A stretch of DNA of 26,543 nt from a virus. The DNA lies in the IMG/VR virus record IMGVR_UViG_3300010885_022163, positions 1 through 26,543 of that record; one strand, given 5' to 3'. Below the pieces are notes generated by a model, which had not been told where the DNA came from, ran no database searches, and saw only the letters and a program-made list of their open reading frames with translations. Of the stretch, positions 1 to 6,130 are shown piece after piece (the stretch's first letter is position 1; each line of letters starts with the position of its first letter). The position numbers were made by a program, and so were the translations under genes.

Positions 1-184
1 CAAGGACGCTCTCACCATGTTGTTCATCACAACCCCGCGCCGTGAGATTTAGGCCAGCGCATCGGATTTATTCGGGAATTGCACCCTAGCTTTCGCATGC
101 CGATTAAGTCTTTTCTTCCACGCAGCCAACCTGTAGCCCTTAGTTTCGCCTGGAGTGCGGCAAGCGTAAGGAGCCCAAAAAGAA

Positions 185-279
185 AAAAGCTGTTAAGACA
201 GACCCCGGTGAGAAACCAACACATCTTTATGGGACATGCTGCCACCCCAAAGGGGTCGGAGTCTGACTTAACAGCTTTT
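185..279. repeat. Long inverted repeat, 19-bp arms
   Basis: The arms AAAAGCTGTTAAGACAGAC (185-203) and GTCTGACTTAACAGCTTTT (261-279) are inverted complements at 18 of 19 positions, around a 57-nt loop. An alternative inner pairing GACCCC/GGGGTC (201-206 with 252-257) and a small CCCC-AAA-GGGG hairpin (245-255) lie inside. Read leftward, the stem is followed directly by a T-rich tail, so it could act as a large terminator for the early leftward operon, although the loop is long for an intrinsic terminator. A structured RNA is the alternative. Confidence 0.6.
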
Positions 280-315
280 GTTCTTTGCAGGGCTTCTCAC
301 GGCTTACAAAGAAAT

Positions 316-333
316 CCCCGTGCTTTTCCGGGG
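316..333 (-). terminator. Probable intrinsic terminator of leftward early operon
   Basis: A CCCCG/CGGGG stem (316-320 and 329-333) with an 8-nt loop is followed, in the leftward direction, by ATTTCTTT. It lies about 80 nt downstream of the primase stop codon. The stem is short, so this is a moderate call; the larger inverted repeat at 185-279 may be a backup. Confidence 0.5.
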
Positions 334-413
334 TGTCATTAGAACTTAACCTATTCTAAGTGCATTGAGGTCTGTGGGATTTACATCTGTTCAGAGCAGA
401 TGGAGAGATTATT

Positions 414-1280
414 TCATAGCGTTTCAGGAGATGTCAAGCGTAAATCCATAACTTTTTTCACTACAGCAAAAAGTCCTGCATTTACATGCAAATCGTTCAC
501 ATCCCATCCAACTTGATCCGCCATCGTCCAAGGTAATCCAGTCTGCTCAGCAGCCTTCTGACCCGTCTCTGACTCGTCATTGTCTGCAAAGACAAAACGC
601 TTGCCGCGCACTTGGTCAACAACTTGAACCATATTGTTAGCCGAAAACGTAACCACAACTCTTGCATCGATCCCACAAGTATTCAGCGCATTTTTAAGGC
701 TCAACCCTGTTGAATAGCCTTCGACAAACCACGTCTCTTCAGCTTTATGCGAACCAAGACTCAATACAGCATTACGGGCGCGCATACCAGGAAACATCTT
801 CTTGAGGTATCTACGATCCTTGGGGTCCCAATAAATCGATTGGTAGCCCTGTATCTTACGCGTTACTACATTACGCATAGGGACTAGTAATAACTCGCCT
901 TTTACAAGCCCCTTCTCCTCGCCTAGTCCCTTGTAGGACAAATACTGGTGCTCTTTCAGCTTACACCCTCGCAGGATCGTTTCTGCTGTACTGGCTGCCC
1001 TTTGGTAGGCTTGCTCCTGCTCCGAAAGCTGAGAGCGCCTCTGAGCAGCCCACCGGGCCTTCTCCTCTGGCGTCCAGGGCGTCTGATCACCATCGAACCA
1101 TATGACCTTAGCCTCTCCAGACCAATCCATAACCCAACCACGCCTACCATCCCAAAAATAAGCACCGTTATCACTGCGTGGCTTATCCACAGTCGGACAC
1201 CGTTTAATTTTATCTGATGCATATAACCTCGCTGGATTGATATCAACACCATGTAATCGTGCAAACTCTACAAACGTCAT
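414..1280 (-). CDS. Toprim-domain DNA primase
   Basis: This 288-residue protein resembles the Toprim primases of small phages, which make RNA primers or work with a separate helicase. Toprim signatures are visible: VEGYSTGLS with the acidic residue E187, FADND with D233 and D235, and DVNDLH around 260-265. The N-terminal part contains the pattern NGAYFWDGRRGWVMDW that commonly precedes the catalytic core in such proteins, but a full zinc-binding cysteine set is not seen. I chose the ATG at 1280 rather than an in-frame TTG at 1298, because the AAGGAG ribosome site overlaps that TTG and is well spaced for the ATG. The start overlaps the stop of the small upstream gene (ATGA), and the helicase lies just before that, giving a separated primase-helicase pair in one operon. 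Confidence 0.85.
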   Translation of the reverse strand: MTFVEFARLHGVDINPARLYASDKIKRCPTVDKPRSDNGAYFWDGRRGWVMDWSGEAKVIWFDGDQTPWTPEEKARWAAQRRSQLSEQEQAYQRAASTAETILRGCKLKEHQYLSYKGLGEEKGLVKGELLLVPMRNVVTRKIQGYQSIYWDPKDRRYLKKMFPGMRARNAVLSLGSHKAEETWFVEGYSTGLSLKNALNTCGIDARVVVTFSANNMVQVVDQVRGKRFVFADNDESETGQKAAEQTGLPWTMADQVGWDVNDLHVNAGLFAVVKKVMDLRLTSPETL

Positions 1281-1450
1281 TTGTGCGTCTCCTTCCAAAC
1301 CTTTCTAATCTCTTCTTCCAGGTATTCCCTACCCTTCAGTCCTCGAGCTTTCTCAATTCGCCGCAGGTAATCTCTCCGATCTTCAAGCCTCAGCATCGCA
1401 AGTACATACCTAGCCTCACACCTGCGACGCCCCTCTTCATCTACGGCCAT
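1277..1450 (-). CDS. Small conserved-type phage protein, 57 aa
   Basis: A 57-residue ORF starts MAVDEEGRRRCEARYVLAML, followed by a charged helical stretch containing YLRRIEKARG and ending in WKETHK. It has an AGGAAA ribosome site before its ATG, overlaps the helicase 3' end by 14 nt, and its TGA overlaps the primase ATG (ATGA). This tight coupling between two replication genes argues that it is translated. The composition (early cysteine, RIEKARG motif, C-terminal Trp) resembles small DUF7696-like phage proteins as I remember them; that family assignment is unverified. Its function is unknown, possibly an accessory to the helicase or primase. Confidence 0.75.
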   Translation of the reverse strand: MAVDEEGRRRCEARYVLAMLRLEDRRDYLRRIEKARGLKGREYLEEEIRKVWKETHK

Positions 1451-2972
1451 TCTGTATTTCCTGCGCCTTCCTGTATGCCACGTTTAAACTGCGAATTTTA
1501 TTCGCGACCGCCCGCGTGACCGGCGTTTCTTTGGTCGTGAACGGGTACTGAGATTCCTGACCAGTAATTTGCCTATATAGATGCCAAGCCCGGCCAGGTT
1601 GCGACTTGACATCTGAGTGGTGTTTTGCGTATGTACACAGCTGCTCCCACAAATGCTGAGCGCTATTCGCTAATAGTTTCTTTTTGCTACCCTCACCAAT
1701 ATAAATCTCTTTCATGGTGCCAGGCATAGCAATCGTCATTGACTTCTGTACTTTTTCATAACCGCAAGCCATGCATCGTTTATGGAATGGGTGGAATCCA
1801 CATTTGGGACACCCTTTCTTTTCGAACTCTTCCTTTTTACGAATTGTTTTGTCTAACTTCTCACCATCATCAAGCTCAGCTAAACCGTTGAAAAAGATTT
1901 CATTAAAGTCTTCAAAGAATCGAATGATGTTTCCAGAAAAGTCCAACAGCACACAATCTTTCTTGCCGGTCTCAGGTGAAACACGAAGCCCTCTACCCCA
2001 CATTTGAATCGCTGTAGACAGACTTTTACGCAGTGGTCGTGCATCACACACACAAGAGACGTCAGGCACGTCAAAGCCTTTGGCAAGGGCCTCTACGCTG
2101 ATCAACACCTTAAGATAGGTATTGGGCTTTCTGTACTCCTCTAGCAGCGTCTCACGCTCCTTCTCGCCTGTTTCAGAGGTAAACACAGCAGCCATGACGC
2201 CGTGGGAGATAAACTGCCTGCATAGTTCCTTACAGTGTTTGATCGTTGCGCCAAACACAATCGTCTTGCGGTTCTCACCGTATTTAAACCAATCGTCGAT
2301 CACGTCACCAACAATAGTTAGCTCGCGCTCCTCTGCAGCTTTGTCGGTCCATTCTCCCCCTCGCGTCTCAGCGCCCGTCATGTCAGGCTTGCGGCAACTG
2401 AAGATTCTCATAGGTACTAAGATCTTCTGCTGCGTCAGATCATGCATCGTGGTGGCGTTAACGATATTAGTAAAGATCTTGCCAAGACCAGGCGTGAACG
2501 GTGTGGCTGACAATCCCACTACAACCGCACCCGTCTCCTCGGCAAACTGCGTCCATGCTTTGTAAGTAGTGTGTGCTTCGTCTACCACTAACACGTCAAG
2601 CTTTGGCCAGAACTCTCGTTTAGCGATTGTTTGCACTGACGCAATCTGAAGCAATGCATCTGGGTTTCTGCGCCAATGTTTAGCCTGGATAATGCCGTGG
2701 TTTCTCAGGCCATAACGATCTGCTACTGCAGATGTCTGATTAATTAGAGTCGTGCGATCACATAAGAAGACCGCACGTTTACCCCTTGACATAGCCTCAT
2801 TGCATATCCTTAAGCCTAAGTACGTCTTACCAGCACCCGTAGGCGCCATAATTATCTGATTCTTATGCCCCTCACGAATCCCTTGGCGGAGGGACTCGTG
2901 TGCAGTCAACTGAAATGTTCTTGGGGCGGGGAAGCTGTATCCATCATCACGCTCACTTAGCGCTAGGTCCAT
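1437..2972 (-). CDS. SF2 DEAH-type DNA/RNA helicase
   Basis: This 511-residue helicase belongs to superfamily 2 and resembles the SSL2/RecQ-like phage helicases that unwind DNA during replication or recombination. Visible motifs are Walker A APTGAGKT (43-50), DEAH (131-134), the SATPF motif III (155-159) and the arginine-finger motif QMWGRGLR (323-330) of the second RecA-like domain. A four-cysteine zinc ribbon follows (C388, C391, C400, C403). The C-terminal 100 residues are helical and probably bind DNA or a partner. The start ATG at 2972 has AAAGGA upstream and lies 2 nt after the stop of the ParB-like gene. Together with the downstream Toprim primase it likely forms the phage replication initiation machinery. 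Confidence 0.9.
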   Translation of the reverse strand: MDLALSERDDGYSFPAPRTFQLTAHESLRQGIREGHKNQIIMAPTGAGKTYLGLRICNEAMSRGKRAVFLCDRTTLINQTSAVADRYGLRNHGIIQAKHWRRNPDALLQIASVQTIAKREFWPKLDVLVVDEAHTTYKAWTQFAEETGAVVVGLSATPFTPGLGKIFTNIVNATTMHDLTQQKILVPMRIFSCRKPDMTGAETRGGEWTDKAAEERELTIVGDVIDDWFKYGENRKTIVFGATIKHCKELCRQFISHGVMAAVFTSETGEKERETLLEEYRKPNTYLKVLISVEALAKGFDVPDVSCVCDARPLRKSLSTAIQMWGRGLRVSPETGKKDCVLLDFSGNIIRFFEDFNEIFFNGLAELDDGEKLDKTIRKKEEFEKKGCPKCGFHPFHKRCMACGYEKVQKSMTIAMPGTMKEIYIGEGSKKKLLANSAQHLWEQLCTYAKHHSDVKSQPGRAWHLYRQITGQESQYPFTTKETPVTRAVANKIRSLNVAYRKAQEIQNGRR

Positions 2973-2974
2973 GA

Positions 2975-3772
2975 TTATTGTCCTTTAATTTTGTCTAGCT
3001 GTTTTTGTAAATCCTTAACCATTCTGATTGCTTCATTCTTTTCGTTCATCAAACCTTTCATGCGTAGATCTTGCTGTGCAATTCTAAGGTTCTGTGCTTC
3101 TATAACCTTATATGCCTCAGCAAGCTTGTCGTCTGCTTCGAGGAGCTTTTGCATAGCCTCGACGTCTGCCGCAAGAGCTGCTTCTGTAGCAGCCATTTCT
3201 TCCTCGCTTGGAGCCATCCCCTCAGACGGCGCAGCAGGGGCTTCTTGCTCATCTTGTTTAGTGGAACTAAGGTTTTCGGCTTTTTGAGCAAGACGTTTTG
3301 CATCCGAGCGATCTTTGTTTTCCTTTTGCTTTTCTGCAATTTTGGGGTCAAGAATGGCACCAACGAATGAGGCAGAGACGTTGCATGCCTTGGCAATTGC
3401 ATTGAATGTAGCATCTTTGTATTTTTCCCATTTACGGCATTCTTGAACTCTATAAATTTTGTCTTCACGAGTAGGTGGCTTGCCGTGTTTATCATTGGCT
3501 TCAAGTGCCAATTCACGAGCGTCATCTAATGTCCCAAGTGTGAAATCAACCTCAAATTCTTTAACGCCTAGTTGCTTTAAGGCGTAGTACCTGTGAAAGC
3601 CATCCCATAACCAATAATTTTCGCCGTCGTAAACTGCGCTTAAAGCTGGATAATTTGCGTCATTTTTCATGTTCTCAACAATGGTACTAACCCAATCAGG
3701 GTACATCTGGCAACGCAGTTGGGTACCACCGTCAATACGAACATCTGATAATTTCAATCGTTTTGTTTCCAT
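2975..3772 (-). CDS. ParB-like nuclease-domain protein with coiled coil
   Basis: The N-terminal 100 residues match the ParB/sulfiredoxin fold: an LKLSDVRIDGGTQLR start and the signature DGFHRYYAL (57-65), which corresponds to the nucleotide-binding GxHR box. A helix-turn-helix-like segment follows (about 122-141, NAIAKACNVSASFVGAIL). The last third is rich in Glu, Ala, Lys and Gln with heptad-like hydrophobic spacing (about 205-265), so a coiled coil for oligomerisation is likely. The ATG is preceded by AGGAGA. In phages such proteins are usually DNA-binding regulators or CTP-dependent switches rather than plasmid partition factors, and no ParA gene is present here. A role in replication control or early gene regulation is inferred. 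Confidence 0.75.
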   Translation of the reverse strand: METKRLKLSDVRIDGGTQLRCQMYPDWVSTIVENMKNDANYPALSAVYDGENYWLWDGFHRYYALKQLGVKEFEVDFTLGTLDDARELALEANDKHGKPPTREDKIYRVQECRKWEKYKDATFNAIAKACNVSASFVGAILDPKIAEKQKENKDRSDAKRLAQKAENLSSTKQDEQEAPAAPSEGMAPSEEEMAATEAALAADVEAMQKLLEADDKLAEAYKVIEAQNLRIAQQDLRMKGLMNEKNEAIRMVKDLQKQLDKIKGQ

Positions 3773-3784
3773 TTAAGTCTCCTG

Positions 3785-3988
3785 TTACTTACCGAATAAA
3801 TCTGGACGTAGAGTTTTAGCCTTCACTTGGCGTTTAGTCTCTTTTTCTATGGCCTTAGCCAATGATGCTGAACACTTTTTCCTTCCTGACAAAATTAAAC
3901 CGAGCCAAGTAGGAGTAATACCCAAACTGATCGCAAACAGTTTCTTTGCGCCGTATGGTTGTTGCTTGAACCACTCATTGAGTGTCAT
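3785..3988 (-). CDS. Cro/YdaS-like HTH repressor
   Basis: This 67-residue protein is a compact helix-turn-helix DNA-binding protein. The pattern GAKKLFAISLGITPTWLGLI, with SGRKKCSASLAKAIEKET after it, is typical of Cro/YdaS-type regulators. I start at the ATG at 3988 because it has GGAGGA at good spacing; an in-frame ATG 12 nt upstream (4000) contains that ribosome site and is less likely. It is the first gene of the leftward operon and sits beside the divergent control region with inverted repeats, so it probably binds there and represses its own operon and/or the rightward one. No CI-like partner or integrase is visible, so a lysogeny switch cannot be claimed. Confidence 0.75.
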   Translation of the reverse strand: MTLNEWFKQQPYGAKKLFAISLGITPTWLGLILSGRKKCSASLAKAIEKETKRQVKAKTLRPDLFGK

Positions 3989-4092
3989 TGGTTCCTCCAT
4001 CTAATAAAGTTCAAACAGTCTAACACGAACGCAAATTTTGTGTTACATTCTTTTCACGGTCATGGTGACCGTTTATCACGAGGATGCAAATT
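3989..4092. promoter_or_regulatory. Divergent early control region
   Basis: This AT-rich spacer separates the leftward (3988) and rightward (4093) early operons. TAACAC (4021-4026) and GTGTTA (4040-4045) form a perfect inverted pair. Each arm is part of an extended -10-like element: TGTTACATT rightward (4041-4049) and TGTTAGACT leftward (complement of 4017-4025). No good -35 boxes are seen. This suggests back-to-back promoters with a shared symmetric operator. GAGG near 4081-4084 is the ribosome site that favours the ATG at 4093 over the ATG at 4084. Confidence 0.55.
4056..4072. promoter_or_regulatory. Palindromic operator candidate ACGGTCA-TGG-TGACCGT
   Basis: Two perfect 7-bp arms, ACGGTCA and TGACCGT, flank a 3-bp centre. 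The element lies just downstream of the putative rightward -10 box, about 20 nt before the SSB-like gene start. Its size and place fit an operator for the neighbouring HTH repressor. In RNA it could also fold into a short hairpin just upstream of the ribosome site. Confidence 0.6.
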
Positions 4093-4737
4093 ATGAGTTT
4101 TATTGTTGAAGATACGGGCGGAAGTTTTGAACGGTGCCCACCAGGAATGCACTTGTCGCGTTGTTATCGCATAGTCGATTTGGGCAGTCAGAAAAGCGAG
4201 TATATGGGCGAAGTTAAGATCAAGCATCTCATTACATTAAGTTGGGAGGTGCATGGATCGAATGATGATGGGCAGCCTTTGTTGATGAAAGATGGCAGAC
4301 CTTTTGCAATATTTAAGAATTACACGTTGTCTTGGAGCGATAAGGCCAACCTTCGTCTTGACCTGCAAGCTTGGCGTGGAAAGCCATTTACTCAAGAAGA
4401 GATGCGCCGGTTTGACCTTAAAAACATTTTAGGGGCGTGGTGCATGCTGAATGTTATTGAACGTCAGGGTAGCAACGGCAAGACGTACTCTAACGTACAG
4501 ACAATTACTCCAGTACCGTCAGTAATGAAACAAGGTGGTATGCCTGATGGGGTCAATCCGTTAGAAATTTTTAACTTATCTGATCCTGACATGAAACTGT
4601 TTGATTCATTTAGCAAACAGTTGCAAGAAAAGATCATGCAGTCCCCTGAGTGGCAAAAGATTAGCGGTAAAACGCGTTCTGAATCAGATGATAGTAATTT
4701 TGAATCCGTCAATGTTGACGATGACATCCCATTTTAA
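4093..4737 (+). CDS. Phage ssDNA-binding protein with SSB-like tip
   Basis: This 214-residue protein resembles the phage single-stranded-DNA-binding family found in replication modules. It has a start MSFIVEDTGGSF, a beta-rich core with the stretch YTLSWSDKANLRLDLQAWRG (about 77-96), FTQEEMRRFDLKNILG just after it, and GKTYSNVQTITPVP. The C-terminus is acidic and ends VDDDIPF, identical over six residues to the tip of E. coli SSB (DDDIPF), which recruits repair and replication partners. I prefer the ATG at 4093 because GAGG is well spaced for it; the ATG at 4084 is too close. It is first in the rightward operon, before a RecB-like nuclease, which fits DNA replication or recombination. The OB fold is inferred. 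Confidence 0.8.
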   Translation: MSFIVEDTGGSFERCPPGMHLSRCYRIVDLGSQKSEYMGEVKIKHLITLSWEVHGSNDDGQPLLMKDGRPFAIFKNYTLSWSDKANLRLDLQAWRGKPFTQEEMRRFDLKNILGAWCMLNVIERQGSNGKTYSNVQTITPVPSVMKQGGMPDGVNPLEIFNLSDPDMKLFDSFSKQLQEKIMQSPEWQKISGKTRSESDDSNFESVNVDDDIPF

Positions 4738-4750
4738 TTAAGGAAATATC

Positions 4751-5044
4751 ATGAAAAAACTACTTTTAATTGCTTTGCTGATTTCAGTTAATGTTTACGC
4801 TGACGATGATCAGTCTGCTGCCGTTTCTCCTATTCGCAGTTATAACCATCCTCCTGTCGTTCCAATTGTGGTTGATCCACAAGCACAACAGTTGACCCGT
4901 AATGATGTTATTCAAGCTACACAGGAATGCGAGCAAAGCGGTTTACGCGCTAATGCAGTGTTTGCTAAACGCATGATAGGCGGAATGATGTCTGACATCA
5001 TTATTGATGTGCAGTGTTTGCCTAAATTCAAGATCTTTAATTAA
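4751..5044 (+). CDS. Small exported protein of unknown function
   Basis: The 97-residue product begins MKKLLLIALLISVNVYA-DDD, a typical signal peptide with lysines, a hydrophobic core and an A-x-A-like cleavage site near residue 17. The mature part has exactly two cysteines (about 60 and 89), which could form a periplasmic disulfide, and a conserved-looking stretch LTRNDVIQATQECEQSGLRA. AAGGAA precedes the ATG. It lies between an SSB-like gene and a nuclease gene, an odd place for an exported protein. Superinfection exclusion or envelope modification is possible but unproven. I do not recognise the family. Confidence 0.7.
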   Translation: MKKLLLIALLISVNVYADDDQSAAVSPIRSYNHPPVVPIVVDPQAQQLTRNDVIQATQECEQSGLRANAVFAKRMIGGMMSDIIIDVQCLPKFKIFN

Positions 5045-5052
5045 GGACAGCC

Positions 5053-5841
5053 ATGGCAACCATAATTGCACGCACTGCTGAGTCTGGGCATTGGTATGGG
5101 CTTGATGGCTCACCCCAATACTCAGTCAAGGCAAAGGATGGGTCTATGCGACCGACGACTCTGAGGGATGCAAGAAAGCTCAATCTTTGCCCCTCAGTCA
5201 CCACAGTGATGAAAGTGGCCGCAGCCCCAGGTCTTGAGGTGTGGAAGCAGGAGCAGCTTCTATTAGCCGCTCTGACGCTTCCTAAGCGTCCTGACGAGTC
5301 GGAGAAGGATTACATCACCCGAATCGTTGCCGACTCAAAGGAGACGGGTAAAAACGCCGCTGAGAGGGGTACGCGCATCCATGAGTCCATCGAGAAGTGG
5401 TTTGAGGGTGACAAGAACGTCGAGCATCCCAAGATTGCTGAGGCTTGCATGTCAGCGATTGAGGATCACTTCAAAGGCTTTTCAGAGATCAAGTGGATCA
5501 CAGAGGCGTCGTTTGCTGATCCATTAGGCTTTGGAGGCAAGGTGGATTTGCACTCACAGATGGGCAGCGGGATCGTGGTGGACTACAAAACTAAGGAGTT
5601 CACTGATCCTGATGACGTCAAGGGGTACGACGAACATGTCATGCAACTAGCGGCTTATCGATTGGGATTAAACATTCCTCATGCACGTTGTGCTAATGCC
5701 TTTGCGTCTGTCAATCAACCAGGTTTAATCAAGATTATTGAATGGTCCGAGATTGAACTACAGCGAGGTGAAGCTATGTTTAAATTATTACTTGAGTTCT
5801 GGAAGATTAAGAACAAATTTGGAGAAGAGTATGCTGACTAA
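5053..5841 (+). CDS. PD-(D/E)XK nuclease, RecB/Cas4-like
   Basis: This 262-residue protein shows the core of RecB/Cas4-type exonucleases: RGTRIH with H110, an upstream-strand glutamate E151 (ITEASF), GGKVDLH with D165, VVDYKTK with D177 and K179 of the D-x-K motif, and MQLAAYRLG with Q198, the QxxxY element. All expected catalytic residues are present. Such phage enzymes degrade or resect DNA and often work with an SSB or annealing protein in recombination; the adjacent SSB-like gene fits. No iron-sulfur cysteine cluster of the Cas4 type is visible. AAGGA precedes the ATG at 5053. Breakdown of host DNA is an alternative role. Confidence 0.85.
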   Translation: MATIIARTAESGHWYGLDGSPQYSVKAKDGSMRPTTLRDARKLNLCPSVTTVMKVAAAPGLEVWKQEQLLLAALTLPKRPDESEKDYITRIVADSKETGKNAAERGTRIHESIEKWFEGDKNVEHPKIAEACMSAIEDHFKGFSEIKWITEASFADPLGFGGKVDLHSQMGSGIVVDYKTKEFTDPDDVKGYDEHVMQLAAYRLGLNIPHARCANAFASVNQPGLIKIIEWSEIELQRGEAMFKLLLEFWKIKNKFGEEYAD

Positions 5842-6064
5842 TCAAGAAATTAATGAAGCCTTTATCAACGCTCACCTTGAGGAGAACTACAACTTCCTCC
5901 AGGATGACCTTGTAAAGCTTGCAGACGCGTTTATAGCCGTTGCTAAGCCTCGGATAGCCGACAAGGAGTTTCAGTTCTGTGAGGACGTTGTACGCAGCTT
6001 AAACAGCGTTGTAGCGGATAAGCTTGTCGAGATCAGAAACAATCTGGATGAGCTGCGTCAGTAA
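5831..6064 (+). CDS. Small helical protein, function unknown
   Basis: The likely protein is 77 residues, starting MLTNQEINEAFINAHLEENY at the ATG at 5831, which has GGAG upstream; an upstream in-frame start (5738) lies deep inside the nuclease gene and is rejected. It overlaps the nuclease stop by 11 nt. The sequence is almost entirely amphipathic helix with many acidic residues and no recognisable motif. As last gene of the rightward early operon it may be an accessory to the nuclease. Confidence 0.7.
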   Translation: MLTNQEINEAFINAHLEENYNFLQDDLVKLADAFIAVAKPRIADKEFQFCEDVVRSLNSVVADKLVEIRNNLDELRQ

Positions 6065-6071
6065 CAAAAAG

Positions 6072-6093
6072 GCCCCCAGGTAAGCCTGGGGGC
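6072..6093 (-). terminator. Strong intrinsic terminator of the late operon
   Basis: A perfect 9-bp stem, GCCCCCAGG and CCTGGGGGC, with a TAAG loop. Read leftward it is followed by CTTTTTGTTA, a classic U-run, so it terminates the late operon whose last gene stops at 6131. Rightward transcripts from the early operon meet the same hairpin but without a U-run afterwards, so it works mainly for the minus strand. Confidence 0.85.
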
Positions 6094-6130
6094 AACACAT
6101 GACCCCTCATGCGGTCGGAGGTACTACGGG

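Larger units (their letters stand above)
1..413. other. Region without a convincing gene
   Basis: No frame here looks like a normal phage gene. Two short open stretches exist on the plus strand: a frame entering from the left edge and ending at a TAG near 50, and a frame open from 144 to the TGA at 264-266 without an ATG but with a natural-looking, lysine- and cysteine-containing end. The region is otherwise dominated by hairpins: a long inverted repeat (185-279), a GC-rich hairpin (316-333) and a small CATCTG/CAGATG stem (384-402). It lies downstream of the leftward early operon, so it is best read as that operon's 3' region plus the end of an unknown neighbouring unit. Confidence 0.5.

Noticed and set aside
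2-52. Possible 3' end of a gene entering from the left edge (ends TTPRREI)
   Set aside because: Only about 16 codons are visible, so nothing can be said about product or reality.
27-245. 72-residue minus-strand ORF in the left region
   Set aside because: It covers the long inverted repeat, has no ribosome site and a composition unlike neighbouring genes.
144-266. Plus-strand open frame with LECGKRK and TCCHPKG, suggesting a zinc-binding tail
   Set aside because: No ATG and a stop directly upstream; an intron or frameshift would be needed and cannot be shown.
79-342. 87-residue plus-strand ORF from a TTG
   Set aside because: Arg/Ser/Pro-rich shadow-like sequence spanning both hairpins; no ribosome site. 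Kept only as one frame of the possible recoding site.
2122-2565. 147-residue plus-strand ORF opposite the helicase
   Set aside because: It lies fully antisense to a helicase with intact motifs and has no recognisable domain.
2975-3772. Plasmid-like partition system
   Set aside because: A ParB-like domain is present but there is no ParA gene and no iteron-like centromere sites.
3785-3988. Lysogeny switch
   Set aside because: Only one small HTH protein is present, without integrase, CI-type repressor or attachment site in the window.
5053-5841. Cas4 of a CRISPR system
   Set aside because: The nuclease core fits, but the iron-sulfur cysteines and any cas neighbours are absent; RecB-like phage nuclease is simpler.
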